NCBI GenBank assembly: GCA_021779835.1
Contig: JAJXZX010000001.1
Span: 171,191 to 235,190 of the forward strand
Length of the DNA stretch: 64,000 nt
Direction of reading: 5' to 3'
Origin: Pseudomonadota bacterium
GTDB taxonomy: Bacteria > Pseudomonadota > Alphaproteobacteria > Rhodobacterales > Rhodobacteraceae
Position 1 is the first letter of the stretch. Each line of letters starts with the position of its first letter. The position numbers and the translations under genes are program-made. The notes below the pieces were generated by a model that searched no databases, was not told where the DNA came from, and saw only the letters and a list, made by a program, of their open reading frames with translations. Shown one piece after another: positions 45,805 to 55,028 of the stretch.

Positions 45805-46644
45805 TCAATCGGTCTCGGACCCGCCTTTCAGCGTGACCGGCAACTCGGCAGTTTGTAGTGCGTCCGCCAGCCGCTGCACCGCCGACCCAGGTCGAAGCGG
45901 CTTTTGTTGGCTGTCATGCGGTGCCCAACCGGTGAGAAAGATCATCTCAAAGCTCGCCCGGATCAGATTGCCGGGCGCGCTGAAGGCGGTTGAATAAATG
46001 CGCGACGCTTCCGCGAACAGGCCACGGGGCGTAGGGGTCTTGCGGCGAAGCGTCAGCGCATTGCCTTCGCCCATCGCGCGAAGATCCCGCATCAGGCGGG
46101 TCATCGTGGCATAGGTCACCGAATGGGAAACGCTATCCGCGACCGGAAGGGCAAAACCGGCGCGTTGCAGCAACCCGCCGAGCTCGCGGATCTCGCCCAT
46201 CGGAAGCACGCGCGGCGATATACCGCCCGTGACCAACGCCTCTGCCTCGGCAAGCGCGGCGCGAAGTTCGGCAAGCGTCTGGCCGCCAAACAGTACCGAC
46301 AGGACAAGCCCATCGGGCCTCAGCGCGCGGCGGCATTGCACAAGCTGGCCGACCGGATCGTTGGCCCAGTGCAGGGCAAGCGCATGAATCACTAGGTCGT
46401 AAGCCTCGGTTTCCAACGCCAGCACATCGTCATCCGGCACGATCGTGGCATCGGGAAACGCCCTTTGCCAGAAATCCTTAAATCCAGTCACGATCGCCAC
46501 CGATCTAAACGATCTGTTAACCTCGCTTAGCCTTTCCTTGATCTCAGCGGCAGCCTCTTGGTGGAGGAACAGCGCCGAGTTGTCCGCTCGCGCGCGGTTT
46601 CGTGCCAAAGCGGGCCGGTCTGTCAATTCCGGGGGGCGTGCCAT
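45805..46644 (-). CDS. SAM-dependent methyltransferase (BioC/NDUFAF5-like)
   Basis: A 279-residue class I methyltransferase-like protein. The core carries YDLVIHALALHWANDPVGQLVQCRRALRPDGLVLSVLFGGQTLAELRAALAEAEAL, which resembles BioC and mitochondrial NDUFAF5. The usual Gly-rich SAM loop (VLDxGxGxG) is degenerate here, since the first strand reads FRSVAIVTGFKD, so it may have lost methyl transfer or act as a hydroxylase like NDUFAF5. It is divergent from comF and upstream of hemH. Confidence 0.78.
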   Translation of the reverse strand: MARPPELTDRPALARNRARADNSALFLHQEAAAEIKERLSEVNRSFRSVAIVTGFKDFWQRAFPDATIVPDDDVLALETEAYDLVIHALALHWANDPVGQLVQCRRALRPDGLVLSVLFGGQTLAELRAALAEAEALVTGGISPRVLPMGEIRELGGLLQRAGFALPVADSVSHSVTYATMTRLMRDLRAMGEGNALTLRRKTPTPRGLFAEASRIYSTAFSAPGNLIRASFEMIFLTGWAPHDSQQKPLRPGSAVQRLADALQTAELPVTLKGGSETD

Positions 46645-46684
46645 ATCGGGTCCTCTGCGTTTGCGGCGTATCTAGGGGGTTCGC

Positions 46685-47407
46685 GTGCGATTGCAAAGCG
46701 TGCTGCATCTTATCTATCCGCCGCACTGCCTCACCTGTGATGCGCCGGTGACGACGGATTTCGGCCTTTGTGGGCGATGCTGGCGCGAAACACCGTTTAT
46801 CACCGGCCTTGTCTGCGACAAATGCGGTGTTTCGTTGCCGGGAGAAGCCGGTGCTGCCTCTGTATTCTGCGACGACTGTATGACGATCGCCCGTCCGTGG
46901 GACCGGGGTCGGGCAGCGCTGCTTTACCGCGACAACGGCCGAAAAATTGTTCTGGCCTTGAAACATGGCGATCGTCACGACCTTGCGCGCCCCGCCGCCC
47001 GCTGGATGGCGCATGCGGTAGCGGCGATTACGACGCACGATATGCTCGTCGCGCCCATCCCTTTGCATTGGCAACGGCTGTTGCACCGACGCTTCAACCA
47101 ATCGGCGCTTTTGTCCGCCGCCGTGGCGCGCGAAATTCACGCGGCACATTGCCCGGATCTTTTGCTGCGCCCGCGCCGGACGCCTACACAAGATGGCCGC
47201 GACCGCGATGGCCGCTTCGCGAATATGGCTGGCGCGCTTGCCACGCACCCAAAGCGCCGCCATCTTCTGTCCGGCCGCTCTGTTCTGCTTGTGGATGACG
47301 TGATGACCTCCGGCGCCACCCTCGCGGCAGCAACAGAGGCGTGCCGTGCCGCAGGTGCAACGCAGGTTTCCGTTGTGACACTGGCGCGCGTTGCGAAGGA
47401 TGCCTAA
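46685..47407 (+). CDS. ComF family phosphoribosyltransferase-like protein
   Basis: A 240-residue protein with an N-terminal zinc-finger-like region, CLTCDAPVTTDFGLCGRCW plus CDKCG and CDDC, and a C-terminal type I phosphoribosyltransferase domain with SVLLVDDVMTSGATLAAATEACR, the PRPP-binding loop. ComF proteins take part in DNA uptake in competent bacteria and have unclear roles elsewhere. The start is a GTG with AGGGGG upstream, divergent from the BioC-like gene. grxC follows 36 bases later. Confidence 0.88.
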   Translation: MRLQSVLHLIYPPHCLTCDAPVTTDFGLCGRCWRETPFITGLVCDKCGVSLPGEAGAASVFCDDCMTIARPWDRGRAALLYRDNGRKIVLALKHGDRHDLARPAARWMAHAVAAITTHDMLVAPIPLHWQRLLHRRFNQSALLSAAVAREIHAAHCPDLLLRPRRTPTQDGRDRDGRFANMAGALATHPKRRHLLSGRSVLLVDDVMTSGATLAAATEACRAAGATQVSVVTLARVAKDA

Positions 47408-47443
47408 ATCCCTATAGTCGCGTCAGCTATCAGGATTACTGCC

Positions 47444-47701
47444 ATGAAAACCGTTGAAATCTACACCTCTCCGACTTGCGGCTATTGCCACGCCGCTAAG
47501 CGTCTGTTGACCGAAAAGGGTGTGAACTACACCGAGCATGACGTTTCGCGCGACCCGCAGCTTCGACAAGCGATGATCGGCCGCGCCAATGGCGGCTACA
47601 CCGTGCCGCAAATCTTCGTTGGAACCACCCATGTCGGCGGTTGTGACGACCTCTATGCTCTTGAATCCGCGGGCAAGCTTGACCCGCTGTTGGCAGGATA
47701 A
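47444..47701 (+). CDS. grxC: Glutaredoxin 3
   Basis: Small dithiol oxidoreductase of 85 residues that reduces disulfides and glutathionylated proteins with glutathione. The active site is TSPTCGYCHAAK (CXXC near residues 11-14), with the cis-Pro in GYTVPQIFVG and the glutathione-binding GGCDDLYALE. Length is normal for GrxC. A nitrilase-family gene follows four bases later, so the two may be one unit with comF. Confidence 0.95.
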   Translation: MKTVEIYTSPTCGYCHAAKRLLTEKGVNYTEHDVSRDPQLRQAMIGRANGGYTVPQIFVGTTHVGGCDDLYALESAGKLDPLLAG

Positions 47702-47705
47702 CCCG

Positions 47706-48536
47706 ATGCGCGTTGGTTTGGTGCAGCTAAATGTTTCGGACGACCCGGAGGAAAACCTGGTTGAGACGCGCGCGCTGGTTCGCGCTGCGGCGCAGGGCGG
47801 CGCACGCTTTGTGCTGACCCCCGAGGTCACCAACTGCATTTCCTCTGATCGCACGCATCAGCGCAATGTGCTGCACCACGAGGACGATGACCCGACCCTT
47901 GCCGCCCTTCGTGCGGATGCGGCGGATCTGAATCTTTGGCTTTTGATCGGATCTCTCGGGCTCAAAACGGATGACGCCGATGGCCGCTTTGCCAACCGTT
48001 CGTTTCTTGTCGCGCCGAACGGGCAGATCGCCGCCCGTTACGACAAAATTCACATGTTTGATGTCAACGTGTCAGAGACAGAGGTTTACCGTGAATCTGC
48101 CGGGTATCGCCCCGGCGCGCGCGCGGTCGTTGCTGATACGCCCTTTGCCACGGTCGGTATGAGCGTTTGCTACGATGTCCGCTTTCCCTATCTTTACCGC
48201 GCGCTTGCCCATGCCGGGGCCGAGGTGCTGACGATTCCGGCGGCCTTCAACCACATCACCGGCGCTGCCCACTGGGAAACGCTGTTGCGCGCCCGCGCGA
48301 TCGAAACGGGTTGCTACGTTCTGGCCCCGGCGCAGACGGGCGACCACGAGTCCCGCGATGGAAAGCCGCGGCGCACGCATGGCCATAGCCTTGCGGTGTC
48401 TCCGTGGGGCGAGGTGATTGCCGACGCCGGCACCAAGACCGGTGTGACCTTTGTCGATATTGACCGTGCCGAGGTGGCCAAAGCCCGCGCGCGCGTTCCA
48501 TCCCTGTCACATGATCGTCCCTTTGAGGGGCCGTGA
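47706..48536 (+). CDS. Carbon-nitrogen hydrolase (nitrilase superfamily)
   Basis: A 276-residue amidase-type enzyme with the Glu-Lys-Cys triad: Glu in FVLTPEVTN, Lys in ARYDKIHMFDV and Cys in GMSVCYDVRFPYLYRALA. It fits the Nit/omega-amidase branch that hydrolyses deaminated glutathione or omega-amides, which is consistent with its place after a glutaredoxin, though the substrate is inferred. The start at 47706 lies inside a longer frame overlapping grxC. Its stop overlaps the start of the marR gene. Confidence 0.9.
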   Translation: MRVGLVQLNVSDDPEENLVETRALVRAAAQGGARFVLTPEVTNCISSDRTHQRNVLHHEDDDPTLAALRADAADLNLWLLIGSLGLKTDDADGRFANRSFLVAPNGQIAARYDKIHMFDVNVSETEVYRESAGYRPGARAVVADTPFATVGMSVCYDVRFPYLYRALAHAGAEVLTIPAAFNHITGAAHWETLLRARAIETGCYVLAPAQTGDHESRDGKPRRTHGHSLAVSPWGEVIADAGTKTGVTFVDIDRAEVAKARARVPSLSHDRPFEGP

Positions 48537-48979
48537 TGGCGGATAAGCCCGAGGACATCGCAAACGCGCTATTTTCAGAGCTGTTCATGGCCGATCAGCT
48601 TGCGCGCAGCCATGTCTCAAAGGCGTTGCCCAAGGGGATGGAATTGTCGCACTTCGGCGTTCTCAACCACCTTGCCCGCATTAGCGACGAACGCTCGCCC
48701 GCCCAACTCGCCAAGACTTTTCACGTCACCCGCGGGGCGATGACCAATACGCTGGCAAAGCTGGAATGGGCGGGCCACATCCACATCCGCCCGGATTGGG
48801 ATGACGCCCGGCGCAAATTCGTCTCGATCAGTCCGGCTGGGCGTTCCGCGCGTGATGCAGCCCTGCACGCTATCACCCCGGTGATTGGCGAGGTTGTGCA
48901 AGACCTCGGCCAAGATCGCATCCGCGCTGTGCTTCCGGTGCTGCGAGAGCTGCGCCGACGGCTGGAAGACGAGGGCTGA
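48533..48979 (+). CDS. MarR family transcriptional regulator
   Basis: A 148-residue winged-helix regulator. The DNA-binding helix is in SPAQLAKTFHVTRGAMTNTLAKLEWAGHIHIRPDWDDARRKFVSISPAGRSA, the wHTH of MarR. Effector is unknown. GTG at 48533 and ATG at 48536 are adjacent candidate starts, and both overlap the nitrilase stop. It ends one base before the end of the convergent ubiG. Confidence 0.9.
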   Translation: MMADKPEDIANALFSELFMADQLARSHVSKALPKGMELSHFGVLNHLARISDERSPAQLAKTFHVTRGAMTNTLAKLEWAGHIHIRPDWDDARRKFVSISPAGRSARDAALHAITPVIGEVVQDLGQDRIRAVLPVLRELRRRLEDEG

Positions 48980-49720
48980 TCAGCGATTCACGCTGGCCGT
49001 CACATAGTTCACCGACAGATCGCGGTCTGACAGGCCCCAAGTCCAAGCGATCGGATTGAACACCATGCCCTTGCGGTCAACCGGGGTCAGCCCGGCTTGG
49101 CGGATCAGGCCATAAAGTTCTTCAGGCGTTATGAATTTCTGCCATTCATGCGTGCCCTTCGGTAGCCACCGCATCACCCACTCCGCCCCCACAATCGCCA
49201 TCGCAAAACTCTTAGCGGTGCGATTCAGCGTCGAGCAAATCATCAACCCACCCGGCACGAGCAACTCCTTGCACGCGGTAAGGTAGGCCAGCGGATCCGA
49301 CACATGCTCAACCACCTCCATGTTCAGCACCACGTCAAATCGTTCCCCGGCGGCGGCCAGCGCCTCGGCGGTGACGTTGCGATAGTCTATCGTCAGGCCG
49401 GATTGCTCTGCATGTACCTGCGCCACGGGAATGTTGCGCGGTGCCGCATCGGCGCCAATCACGGTCGCGCCAAGCCGGGCCATCGGCTCTGACAACAGCC
49501 CGCCGCCGCAGCCGATGTCGAGCAGGCGCAGGCCGCGAAACGGCGCTGGCGCGGTCAGGTCACGGTCGAACTCCGCGGCAATCTGGCGCGTAATGTAGTC
49601 CAGCCGGCAGGGGTTCATTTCGTGCAAAGGCTTGAATTTGCCCTTCGGATCCCACCACTCCGCCGCCATAGCCTCAAACTTTGCAACTTCGGCGGCGTCA
49701 ACTGTGGTGTCGGCAAACAT
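48980..49720 (-). CDS. ubiG: Ubiquinone biosynthesis O-methyltransferase UbiG
   Basis: SAM-dependent methyltransferase of 246 residues that performs both O-methylations in ubiquinone synthesis. The SAM loop is [24 protein letters not shown] near residues 66-89 and the N-terminal [24 protein letters not shown] is the UbiG signature. [13 protein letters not shown] follows. It is divergent from the peptidase gene at 49801 and convergent with marR. Confidence 0.97.
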   Translation of the reverse strand: MFADTTVDAAEVAKFEAMAAEWWDPKGKFKPLHEMNPCRLDYITRQIAAEFDRDLTAPAPFRGLRLLDIGCGGGLLSEPMARLGATVIGADAAPRNIPVAQVHAEQSGLTIDYRNVTAEALAAAGERFDVVLNMEVVEHVSDPLAYLTACKELLVPGGLMICSTLNRTAKSFAMAIVGAEWVMRWLPKGTHEWQKFITPEELYGLIRQAGLTPVDRKGMVFNPIAWTWGLSDRDLSVNYVTASVNR

Positions 49721-49800
49721 GGCGTCTCTCTTTCTTCATCAGTCGTAGTCTTGCGATCAAGCCCATGGCAGGGCACGCTTACGACATATATAGGTCAGTT

Positions 49801-50790
49801 ATGGATAAAACCGCAGGCCAAAAGCGCGCAGTCGAGTTCCTTTACCCGCCGATCGAGCCCTTCGATCAGCGGATGCTTGATGTTGGCGATACACATCGCA
49901 TCTATGTCGAGCAATGCGGCAATCCCAATGGCATCCCCGTGGTCGTCGTCCATGGCGGGCCGGGCGGTGGATGCAGCCCGGCGATGCGGCGGTATTTCGA
50001 CCCACTGACCTATCGGATTATACTGTTCGACCAACGCGGATGCGGCCGTTCGCGCCCGCATGCGTCGGTCGAGGCGAACACCACCTGGCATCTCGTCGCC
50101 GATATGGAGCGGATTCGAACCCTGTTTAACCTGCCCCGATGGCTGATTTTCGGCGGAAGCTGGGGCGCGACGCTTTCCCTGATTTACGCAATCCAGCATC
50201 CGGATCGCGTCGCGGGGCTGGTGCTTCGCGGCGTGTTTTTGATGACCCGCGCGGAGCTTGCATGGTTCTACGGTGGCGGGGCGGGGGCCTTCTGGCCCGA
50301 TCAATGGGCGCGGTTTTCCGAGGCCATCCCTGCGGACGAGCGGTATGACCTCATCACGGCCTACAAAAAGCGGCTGTTCTCGGCAAATTTTGCCGAGGAG
50401 GCGCGCTTTGCCCGGCTTTGGGCGGGATGGGAAAATGCGCTTGCCACGATAGACCACGAGGCGTCATTCGGCGACAGTCCGATCGAATACGCGCGCGCCT
50501 TTGCGCGGCTGGAGAACCACTATTTCTCTCACTTCGGCTTCTTGGAAGCTGACGATTGGATCCTGTCACAGAAATCGGTGATCGCGCCTATTCCAGCGGT
50601 AATCGTTCAGGGCCGCTACGACATGATCTGTCCTCCGGTTTCTGCATGGAAGCTTGCGCAAGGCTGGGCGCGCGCCGATTTGCGCATGATCCCGGCGGCT
50701 GGGCACGCTTTGTCGGAACCGGGTATCAGCGCCGAACTGGTGCGGGCCACAGACGGAATGCGCGGTCAGGCGCGCGAACTGGGTTTTTAG
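49801..50790 (+). CDS. pip: Proline iminopeptidase
   Basis: Alpha/beta-hydrolase of 329 residues that removes N-terminal proline from peptides. The entry VVVVHGGPGGGCSPAMRRYF and the nucleophile elbow GGSWGATLSLIYAIQHP are the S33 family motifs; the acid and His lie in VQGRYDMICPP and AAGHALSEPG. The ATG at 49801 gives the expected length; the frame is open upstream to 49681 but that part lies in the ubiG promoter region. Confidence 0.95.
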   Translation: MDKTAGQKRAVEFLYPPIEPFDQRMLDVGDTHRIYVEQCGNPNGIPVVVVHGGPGGGCSPAMRRYFDPLTYRIILFDQRGCGRSRPHASVEANTTWHLVADMERIRTLFNLPRWLIFGGSWGATLSLIYAIQHPDRVAGLVLRGVFLMTRAELAWFYGGGAGAFWPDQWARFSEAIPADERYDLITAYKKRLFSANFAEEARFARLWAGWENALATIDHEASFGDSPIEYARAFARLENHYFSHFGFLEADDWILSQKSVIAPIPAVIVQGRYDMICPPVSAWKLAQGWARADLRMIPAAGHALSEPGISAELVRATDGMRGQARELGF

Positions 50791-50805
50791 GCGCGCTACC
50801 TTTCG

Positions 50806-51792
50806 TCACGCAACAGCGTGCAGACGCCGCGCGACCCGCACCCAGAATTTTTGGCTGATATCCTCGCGGTACACTTTTTCTTGCCGAATGGTTTTGGCCG
50901 TGATGGCAAAGCCTGGGTTGCTTGGCGAAATCGTTTCGACAAAGCGGGCGTTCCGCGGAGCGTAACGAGTAAGCACCCGCATCTCTTCTGCACGGGTATA
51001 GAGGGTTGTCGTTATGGACTCGCCCAATTCTTCTCGCAAAGCGGCGTCGGCGAGTGCCACCAGACTCGCAGAGGCGGGATAGGGCGCTGCTATCTGGCTC
51101 GCAGCCCACGATGCCAAGGGCGCGGGCGAAACATTGGCGGCGCCATCGTTCACCGTGCAAAGCTCATCTGTTCCAAGATCGATCTTCAGCAAGTTGAGGA
51201 AGTGGCCCACGATCCCGCCAACGTCAGGCGTAGCGGAGCCAAAGTCGACGTAGCGAATTTCATTAGGCGCAAATGCGTCCAGCAGGTGGTCGTTAAGCTG
51301 ATTATAGTCCAGAAAAAGCCCGGTCGCGAAATCCGACGTCAGCGCGCTGGTCAGGAAGGTCGGCCATGGCGCTGGTGCCTGTCGCTTGGAGATTTCAAGG
51401 TAGATCGACTGAAGGTAGGACACCTGATCCCTAAGCGTACAGATCACTTCGATTTGCTCGAAACCGCCCAAGAGTTTGCGAACCTGTTGGAAATCCACCT
51501 GCGGCTTCGGAAGCCCACGCGAAAACTCCTCGCTGCTGATAAAGACCGTGGCATTATCCTTCGCGGCCAGGCCCGCAATCCGCGCCCAAGCAGCATCGGG
51601 GCCGCCGTGAATGGCAAACATCTCGGGAAGGGTGATCCACTTCATCACAAGGCCGTGGTGTCCCTGAATTCGACCAAAATCCGGATACCTCAGGCCATGC
51701 CGCGCAAGGAGGCTCCGATTTGCATGGAACGTATTTTGGATCGTTGTGGTCGCCGTCTTGTGCGTTCCGATGTGAAGGACAACTTTCGCCAT
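50806..51792 (-). CDS. Sulfotransferase-like protein
   Basis: A 328-residue protein with a PAPS-binding-like P-loop at the N-terminus (HIGTHKTATTTIQNTF), then EVICTLRDQVSYLQSIYLEI where the Arg and Ser of the 3'-phosphate-binding region are expected. The rest is divergent, so the activity is inferred. It is the last gene of the leftward kpsM-WbsX-sulfotransferase run, with only nine bases between it and the WbsX gene, so it may sulfate a surface polysaccharide. Confidence 0.72.
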   Translation of the reverse strand: MAKVVLHIGTHKTATTTIQNTFHANRSLLARHGLRYPDFGRIQGHHGLVMKWITLPEMFAIHGGPDAAWARIAGLAAKDNATVFISSEEFSRGLPKPQVDFQQVRKLLGGFEQIEVICTLRDQVSYLQSIYLEISKRQAPAPWPTFLTSALTSDFATGLFLDYNQLNDHLLDAFAPNEIRYVDFGSATPDVGGIVGHFLNLLKIDLGTDELCTVNDGAANVSPAPLASWAASQIAAPYPASASLVALADAALREELGESITTTLYTRAEEMRVLTRYAPRNARFVETISPSNPGFAITAKTIRQEKVYREDISQKFWVRVARRLHAVA

Positions 51793-51801
51793 CTTCGCCC
51801 C

Positions 51802-54042
51802 CTAAATTGCTTGCTGAGTGGTCCCGTCGTTTCGCCAGGCCTTCAGAACATCAAGCCACGCCCGATCATATTGGTGGCTGGGTTCAAGCACCGCTTTTTC
51901 GGCCCATTCGTTCCACGCGTTGAGGAACAATTCGCCCCGGTAGGAGGTCTCCAGCCGATGCTGCGAGATCCCGCGAAGCCAGCGCTGAAACGACCCCGGA
52001 TGCGCGCCATAGGCGATATGGGCGCAAACCCCGCGCCGCGCAGTGTTGTCCCACGACGGCATTGCCCCCGCGATCGTGTTGGGCGGCAGTTTGCGGAAAT
52101 GGTCCGGTGAAAGGCTGGTGTCAATCACGCGGTTGTAGTCATAGATCAGGCCCTGAAAATCCGGGGTTACGCCCAGACCCATGCGATTGCCATCAGGCCC
52201 GCCAAACAGGTAATCTGGGGCGTTAACCAAGCCATGTGGCGGCATTTCAACCCAGAAATCGAAGGTTTCGGCAGTAACGGCGTGATCGCCCTCGACGTGA
52301 AACCGCACCGCCCCAAGCTCGACCTCGCCAACCCCAAGCGCCCTCCACGCGGCGCGCATCTTTGCGACGTTTCGGGCGGGGTCCGGCATATCCTCTGGCC
52401 GGTAGATCAAGAACCGCGGCCTGACGCCGTCGGGGCGCTGGTATCGGGGATCCCGCATATAGGGCAGGGTGCTGACGGCAAGTTCGGTCTCGAAACCCTC
52501 GCCATAACCTTGATGCAGAAGGGTTTCGCCGGACAGGCCATCCCAATTGCGGCGCCAACTCTCATTGGCCCAGCACAGGTAGAACGGGAACTCGACGTCA
52601 GGCCGCTCCAATAGCCTATCAAGGGGCGCTTCAAGGATGCGGCGACCGTCGAACCAATAGTGATAGACGCAAAAGGCGTCGATCCCGGCATCCCGCGCAA
52701 GTGCGGCTTGCTCGGCCATCACCTCGGTTTGTTTCAGGTCGTAAAAGCCCAGATGTGAAGGCAAGGTCGGTTGCGCATGGCCATCGAACATGGGCTTCGC
52801 TTGCGCCGTTGCTTGCCACTCGGTGTATCCATGTCCCCACCACGCATCGTTTTCTGCCGTGCGGTGAAACTGCGGCAGGTAAAATGCCGAAACGTATCTT
52901 GCCCGGTGGCGCCTGGTCCGCGTGGGCTTTTGCCGTGCAAGCTCGGAGACCTCCAATACGTCGAGGCCCGAACTGGTCGCGAGGTAACCGACCGCTCGTT
53001 CAAACGCGTGGGCGAGGGTGCCGTCAACCTGCCCGCATTCCGTTTCGAAAAGGGACTGTTCAAGTTGTAACCCGCCGATCAGCGACACAATCACTGGCTT
53101 CAGCCAGTACATCGAGCCCGCCGGAAACGCGAGCGTGGTCCGGTTGACCCGGATCTCGATCCGACGCAGCAGCCATGCGGTTATGTCAAAATTCGTGCCC
53201 CACCACCGCGGGTCGCGATAGTGCTGGTCGTCTGCCACCAGAATTCCCGCAGTTTCGTTGTCGAGAAATGTCTGTAAAAGTGCTGCGGCCCCTGACGTCG
53301 GCAGGATGCCATCAGTTAGCCGCGCCCGCCATGTGTCGCCATCGATTCGGTGTGGCGAGCGCTTCGTATGAATTTTGCAAACCGCCTTGTAAGGCCGCAA
53401 AAGGCCGGAATTCACCAGATGAACGAAGGGGAAAATATCGCGGCCCCGGTTGGGCATCAAAAGCACATGCGCCTTTGGAAACGCATGTTCAATTTGTGCA
53501 ATTAGGGGTGTGATCGAGCGCTGGTCGCCATTGTCGGTAACGGTCACGAACAGATCAAACGCAAAATCCAATGCCTGTAGCCGCGCCGCAATTTCGGGCC
53601 ACAGGTCGTGATAATAGACATGCACGACGATGGCGAAAGGGTTGGCGGCATCGCCGCGCGCCCGCACGACCGGTGCCACCTGTTTTCCGGTGTTGGCGCC
53701 TGCAGGAAGCTCGCGTGTCGGGCGATTCTCGAACCGTCCGTGCCGCAGGAAATGCTGGTATGGCTGCTCGGCCCAAGCGGTCAGATCCGTATTTTGACGC
53801 AGGTAGGCGCGCGATGAAAACTCTGGATTAGGCTGCAGCCCTTCGCGTTCCCCAAACACGACAAAGTGCCGCTCTGGAAAGGCGCGGAACAGGGGGTGCA
53901 GGGAGGCGTTCACGCCCAGATAAAAGGCGCGGTCAAAATGCCCGCTGCGTCGCACTTCCCGGTGATATTGGAACAATCGGGGGCTTGGCGACAGGAACTT
54001 GCCCAACCACGCTGCTCTTTGCACCAGTGTCGCCGCCATCAT
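51802..54042 (-). CDS. RgpF-WbsX-like polysaccharide-modifying protein
   Basis: A 746-residue protein joining two glycan-related domains. Residues about 130-360 fit the rhamnan-synthesis RgpF domain (FAIVVHVYYHDLWPEIA, MPNRGRDIFPFVHLV, KIHTKRSPH). Residues about 385-735 fit a WbsX-type glycosyltransferase or hydrolase-like domain (VSAFYLPQFHRTAENDAWWG, GIDAFCVYHYWFDGRRILE, NAWNEWAEKAVLEP). There is no signal peptide. Two Met codons start it after a GGAGG. It lies between kpsM and a sulfotransferase-like gene, which suggests assembly or modification of an exported glycan. Confidence 0.8.
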   Translation of the reverse strand: MMAATLVQRAAWLGKFLSPSPRLFQYHREVRRSGHFDRAFYLGVNASLHPLFRAFPERHFVVFGEREGLQPNPEFSSRAYLRQNTDLTAWAEQPYQHFLRHGRFENRPTRELPAGANTGKQVAPVVRARGDAANPFAIVVHVYYHDLWPEIAARLQALDFAFDLFVTVTDNGDQRSITPLIAQIEHAFPKAHVLLMPNRGRDIFPFVHLVNSGLLRPYKAVCKIHTKRSPHRIDGDTWRARLTDGILPTSGAAALLQTFLDNETAGILVADDQHYRDPRWWGTNFDITAWLLRRIEIRVNRTTLAFPAGSMYWLKPVIVSLIGGLQLEQSLFETECGQVDGTLAHAFERAVGYLATSSGLDVLEVSELARQKPTRTRRHRARYVSAFYLPQFHRTAENDAWWGHGYTEWQATAQAKPMFDGHAQPTLPSHLGFYDLKQTEVMAEQAALARDAGIDAFCVYHYWFDGRRILEAPLDRLLERPDVEFPFYLCWANESWRRNWDGLSGETLLHQGYGEGFETELAVSTLPYMRDPRYQRPDGVRPRFLIYRPEDMPDPARNVAKMRAAWRALGVGEVELGAVRFHVEGDHAVTAETFDFWVEMPPHGLVNAPDYLFGGPDGNRMGLGVTPDFQGLIYDYNRVIDTSLSPDHFRKLPPNTIAGAMPSWDNTARRGVCAHIAYGAHPGSFQRWLRGISQHRLETSYRGELFLNAWNEWAEKAVLEPSHQYDRAWLDVLKAWRNDGTTQQAI

Positions 54043-54061
54043 CGGCCTCCTTGTTCGACCC

Positions 54062-54095
54062 GCTTATGGCCCGAACACAGGTTCGGCCCATAAGC
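54062..54095. repeat. Long near-perfect hairpin between kpsM and the WbsX-like gene
   Basis: GCTTATGG-C-CCGAAC (54062-54076) pairs with GTTCGG-C-CCATAAGC (54081-54095) around an ACAG loop, one C-C mismatch in 15 positions. There is no T tract; on the minus strand the AAGGAGG ribosome binding site of the next gene follows. It may stabilise or attenuate the kpsM-WbsX transcript. Confidence 0.5.
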
Positions 54096-54183
54096 CGTCA
54101 ATACAGGGGTCTCGCTGAAGAATGCGTTAACCTTGCCGGGTGTAATCCTCAGTCCAACGACCGGCGTTTCGTCGATTCCCGGG

Positions 54184-54993
54184 TCAGTTGTTGAGGATGT
54201 CGCGGTGATAACGTTTCAGCAAAAGCAGACCGGCCGCGAAGGTGACGAGCGCCACGCCGAACACATAGGCTGGCGACACATAGGTTGCGTGATAGGTCGG
54301 ATAGAATCCCTGACGCATCTCGCCGGTCATCTGGATCAACGGATTATACCACAGCAGATTACGCATCTGCGCCGGCACGCTGTCGAGCAGGAACAACACA
54401 CCCGAGACGATAAACAGCGGGCGGTTCAGGATCGACCAGATGGTGTCCCACATCGGGAATTGCGAGCGCAGCAGACAGTTCATCGTCCCGACGCCCAGCC
54501 CCAGCGCGGCGGCCATTGCCAGGCTAAGGACGATCGACGTCATGTCGAGCGTTGCGCGCAATCCGTAGATCAGGTGGATGCCTACGATGACGATCGCGAA
54601 GATGACCAGATGCGTCAGCGTGTTCAGCAAAAACCGCGCAAAAAGCGCGTCAACATAGGTGACGGCTGGGTAAGACAGCAGCGGTTTGGAGTATTGAATG
54701 GCCTGCGCCAATTTCGTCGCCAAGCCAGAATACAGCATGAATGGCAGGTAGGCCGTGGCGTAAAACAGCGCAAAGTTGGTGCCAAGTGCTGGCTTGTGCA
54801 TGAAAATCGAGAATATGATCGTGAGGATGGCGATGCCGCCGATCGGTTCAATCAGCGCCCATATGTAGCCTCCGGGAGAGCGGCCATAGGTCGTCGCCAT
54901 TTCCCGCAGCATAAGGGCCACTACCGTGCGCAGCGTCGCAAACGGGCGCCCCCCGATCGGCGAAAGTTTAGCTGTGGTCGTCTCATTTTTCAC
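54184..54993 (-). CDS. ABC-2 type polysaccharide export permease (KpsM-like)
   Basis: Inner-membrane permease of 269 residues. Hydrophobic segments include WALIEPIGGIAILTIIFSIFM, FALFYATAYLPFMLYSGLA, VIFAIVIVGIHLIYGL, IVLSLAMAAALGLGVGTMNCL and the C-terminal FGVALVTFAAGLLLLKRYH. LFIVSGVLFLLDSVPAQMRNLLWYNPLIQMTGEMRQGFYPTY is the signature of capsule and O-antigen exporters. Start is a GTG with GAAGGAT upstream. It should pair with the KpsT-like ATPase at 56321 although the genes face opposite ways. Confidence 0.9.
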   Translation of the reverse strand: MKNETTTAKLSPIGGRPFATLRTVVALMLREMATTYGRSPGGYIWALIEPIGGIAILTIIFSIFMHKPALGTNFALFYATAYLPFMLYSGLATKLAQAIQYSKPLLSYPAVTYVDALFARFLLNTLTHLVIFAIVIVGIHLIYGLRATLDMTSIVLSLAMAAALGLGVGTMNCLLRSQFPMWDTIWSILNRPLFIVSGVLFLLDSVPAQMRNLLWYNPLIQMTGEMRQGFYPTYHATYVSPAYVFGVALVTFAAGLLLLKRYHRDILNN

Positions 54994-55028
54994 GATGGGC
55001 GCGATCCTTCGACCAAGACCCCTCCGTT

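Noticed and set aside
50818..52110. A 430-codon plus frame opposite the sulfotransferase-like and WbsX genes
   Set aside because: Antisense to two genes with recognisable domains, with no ribosome binding site or domain of its own.
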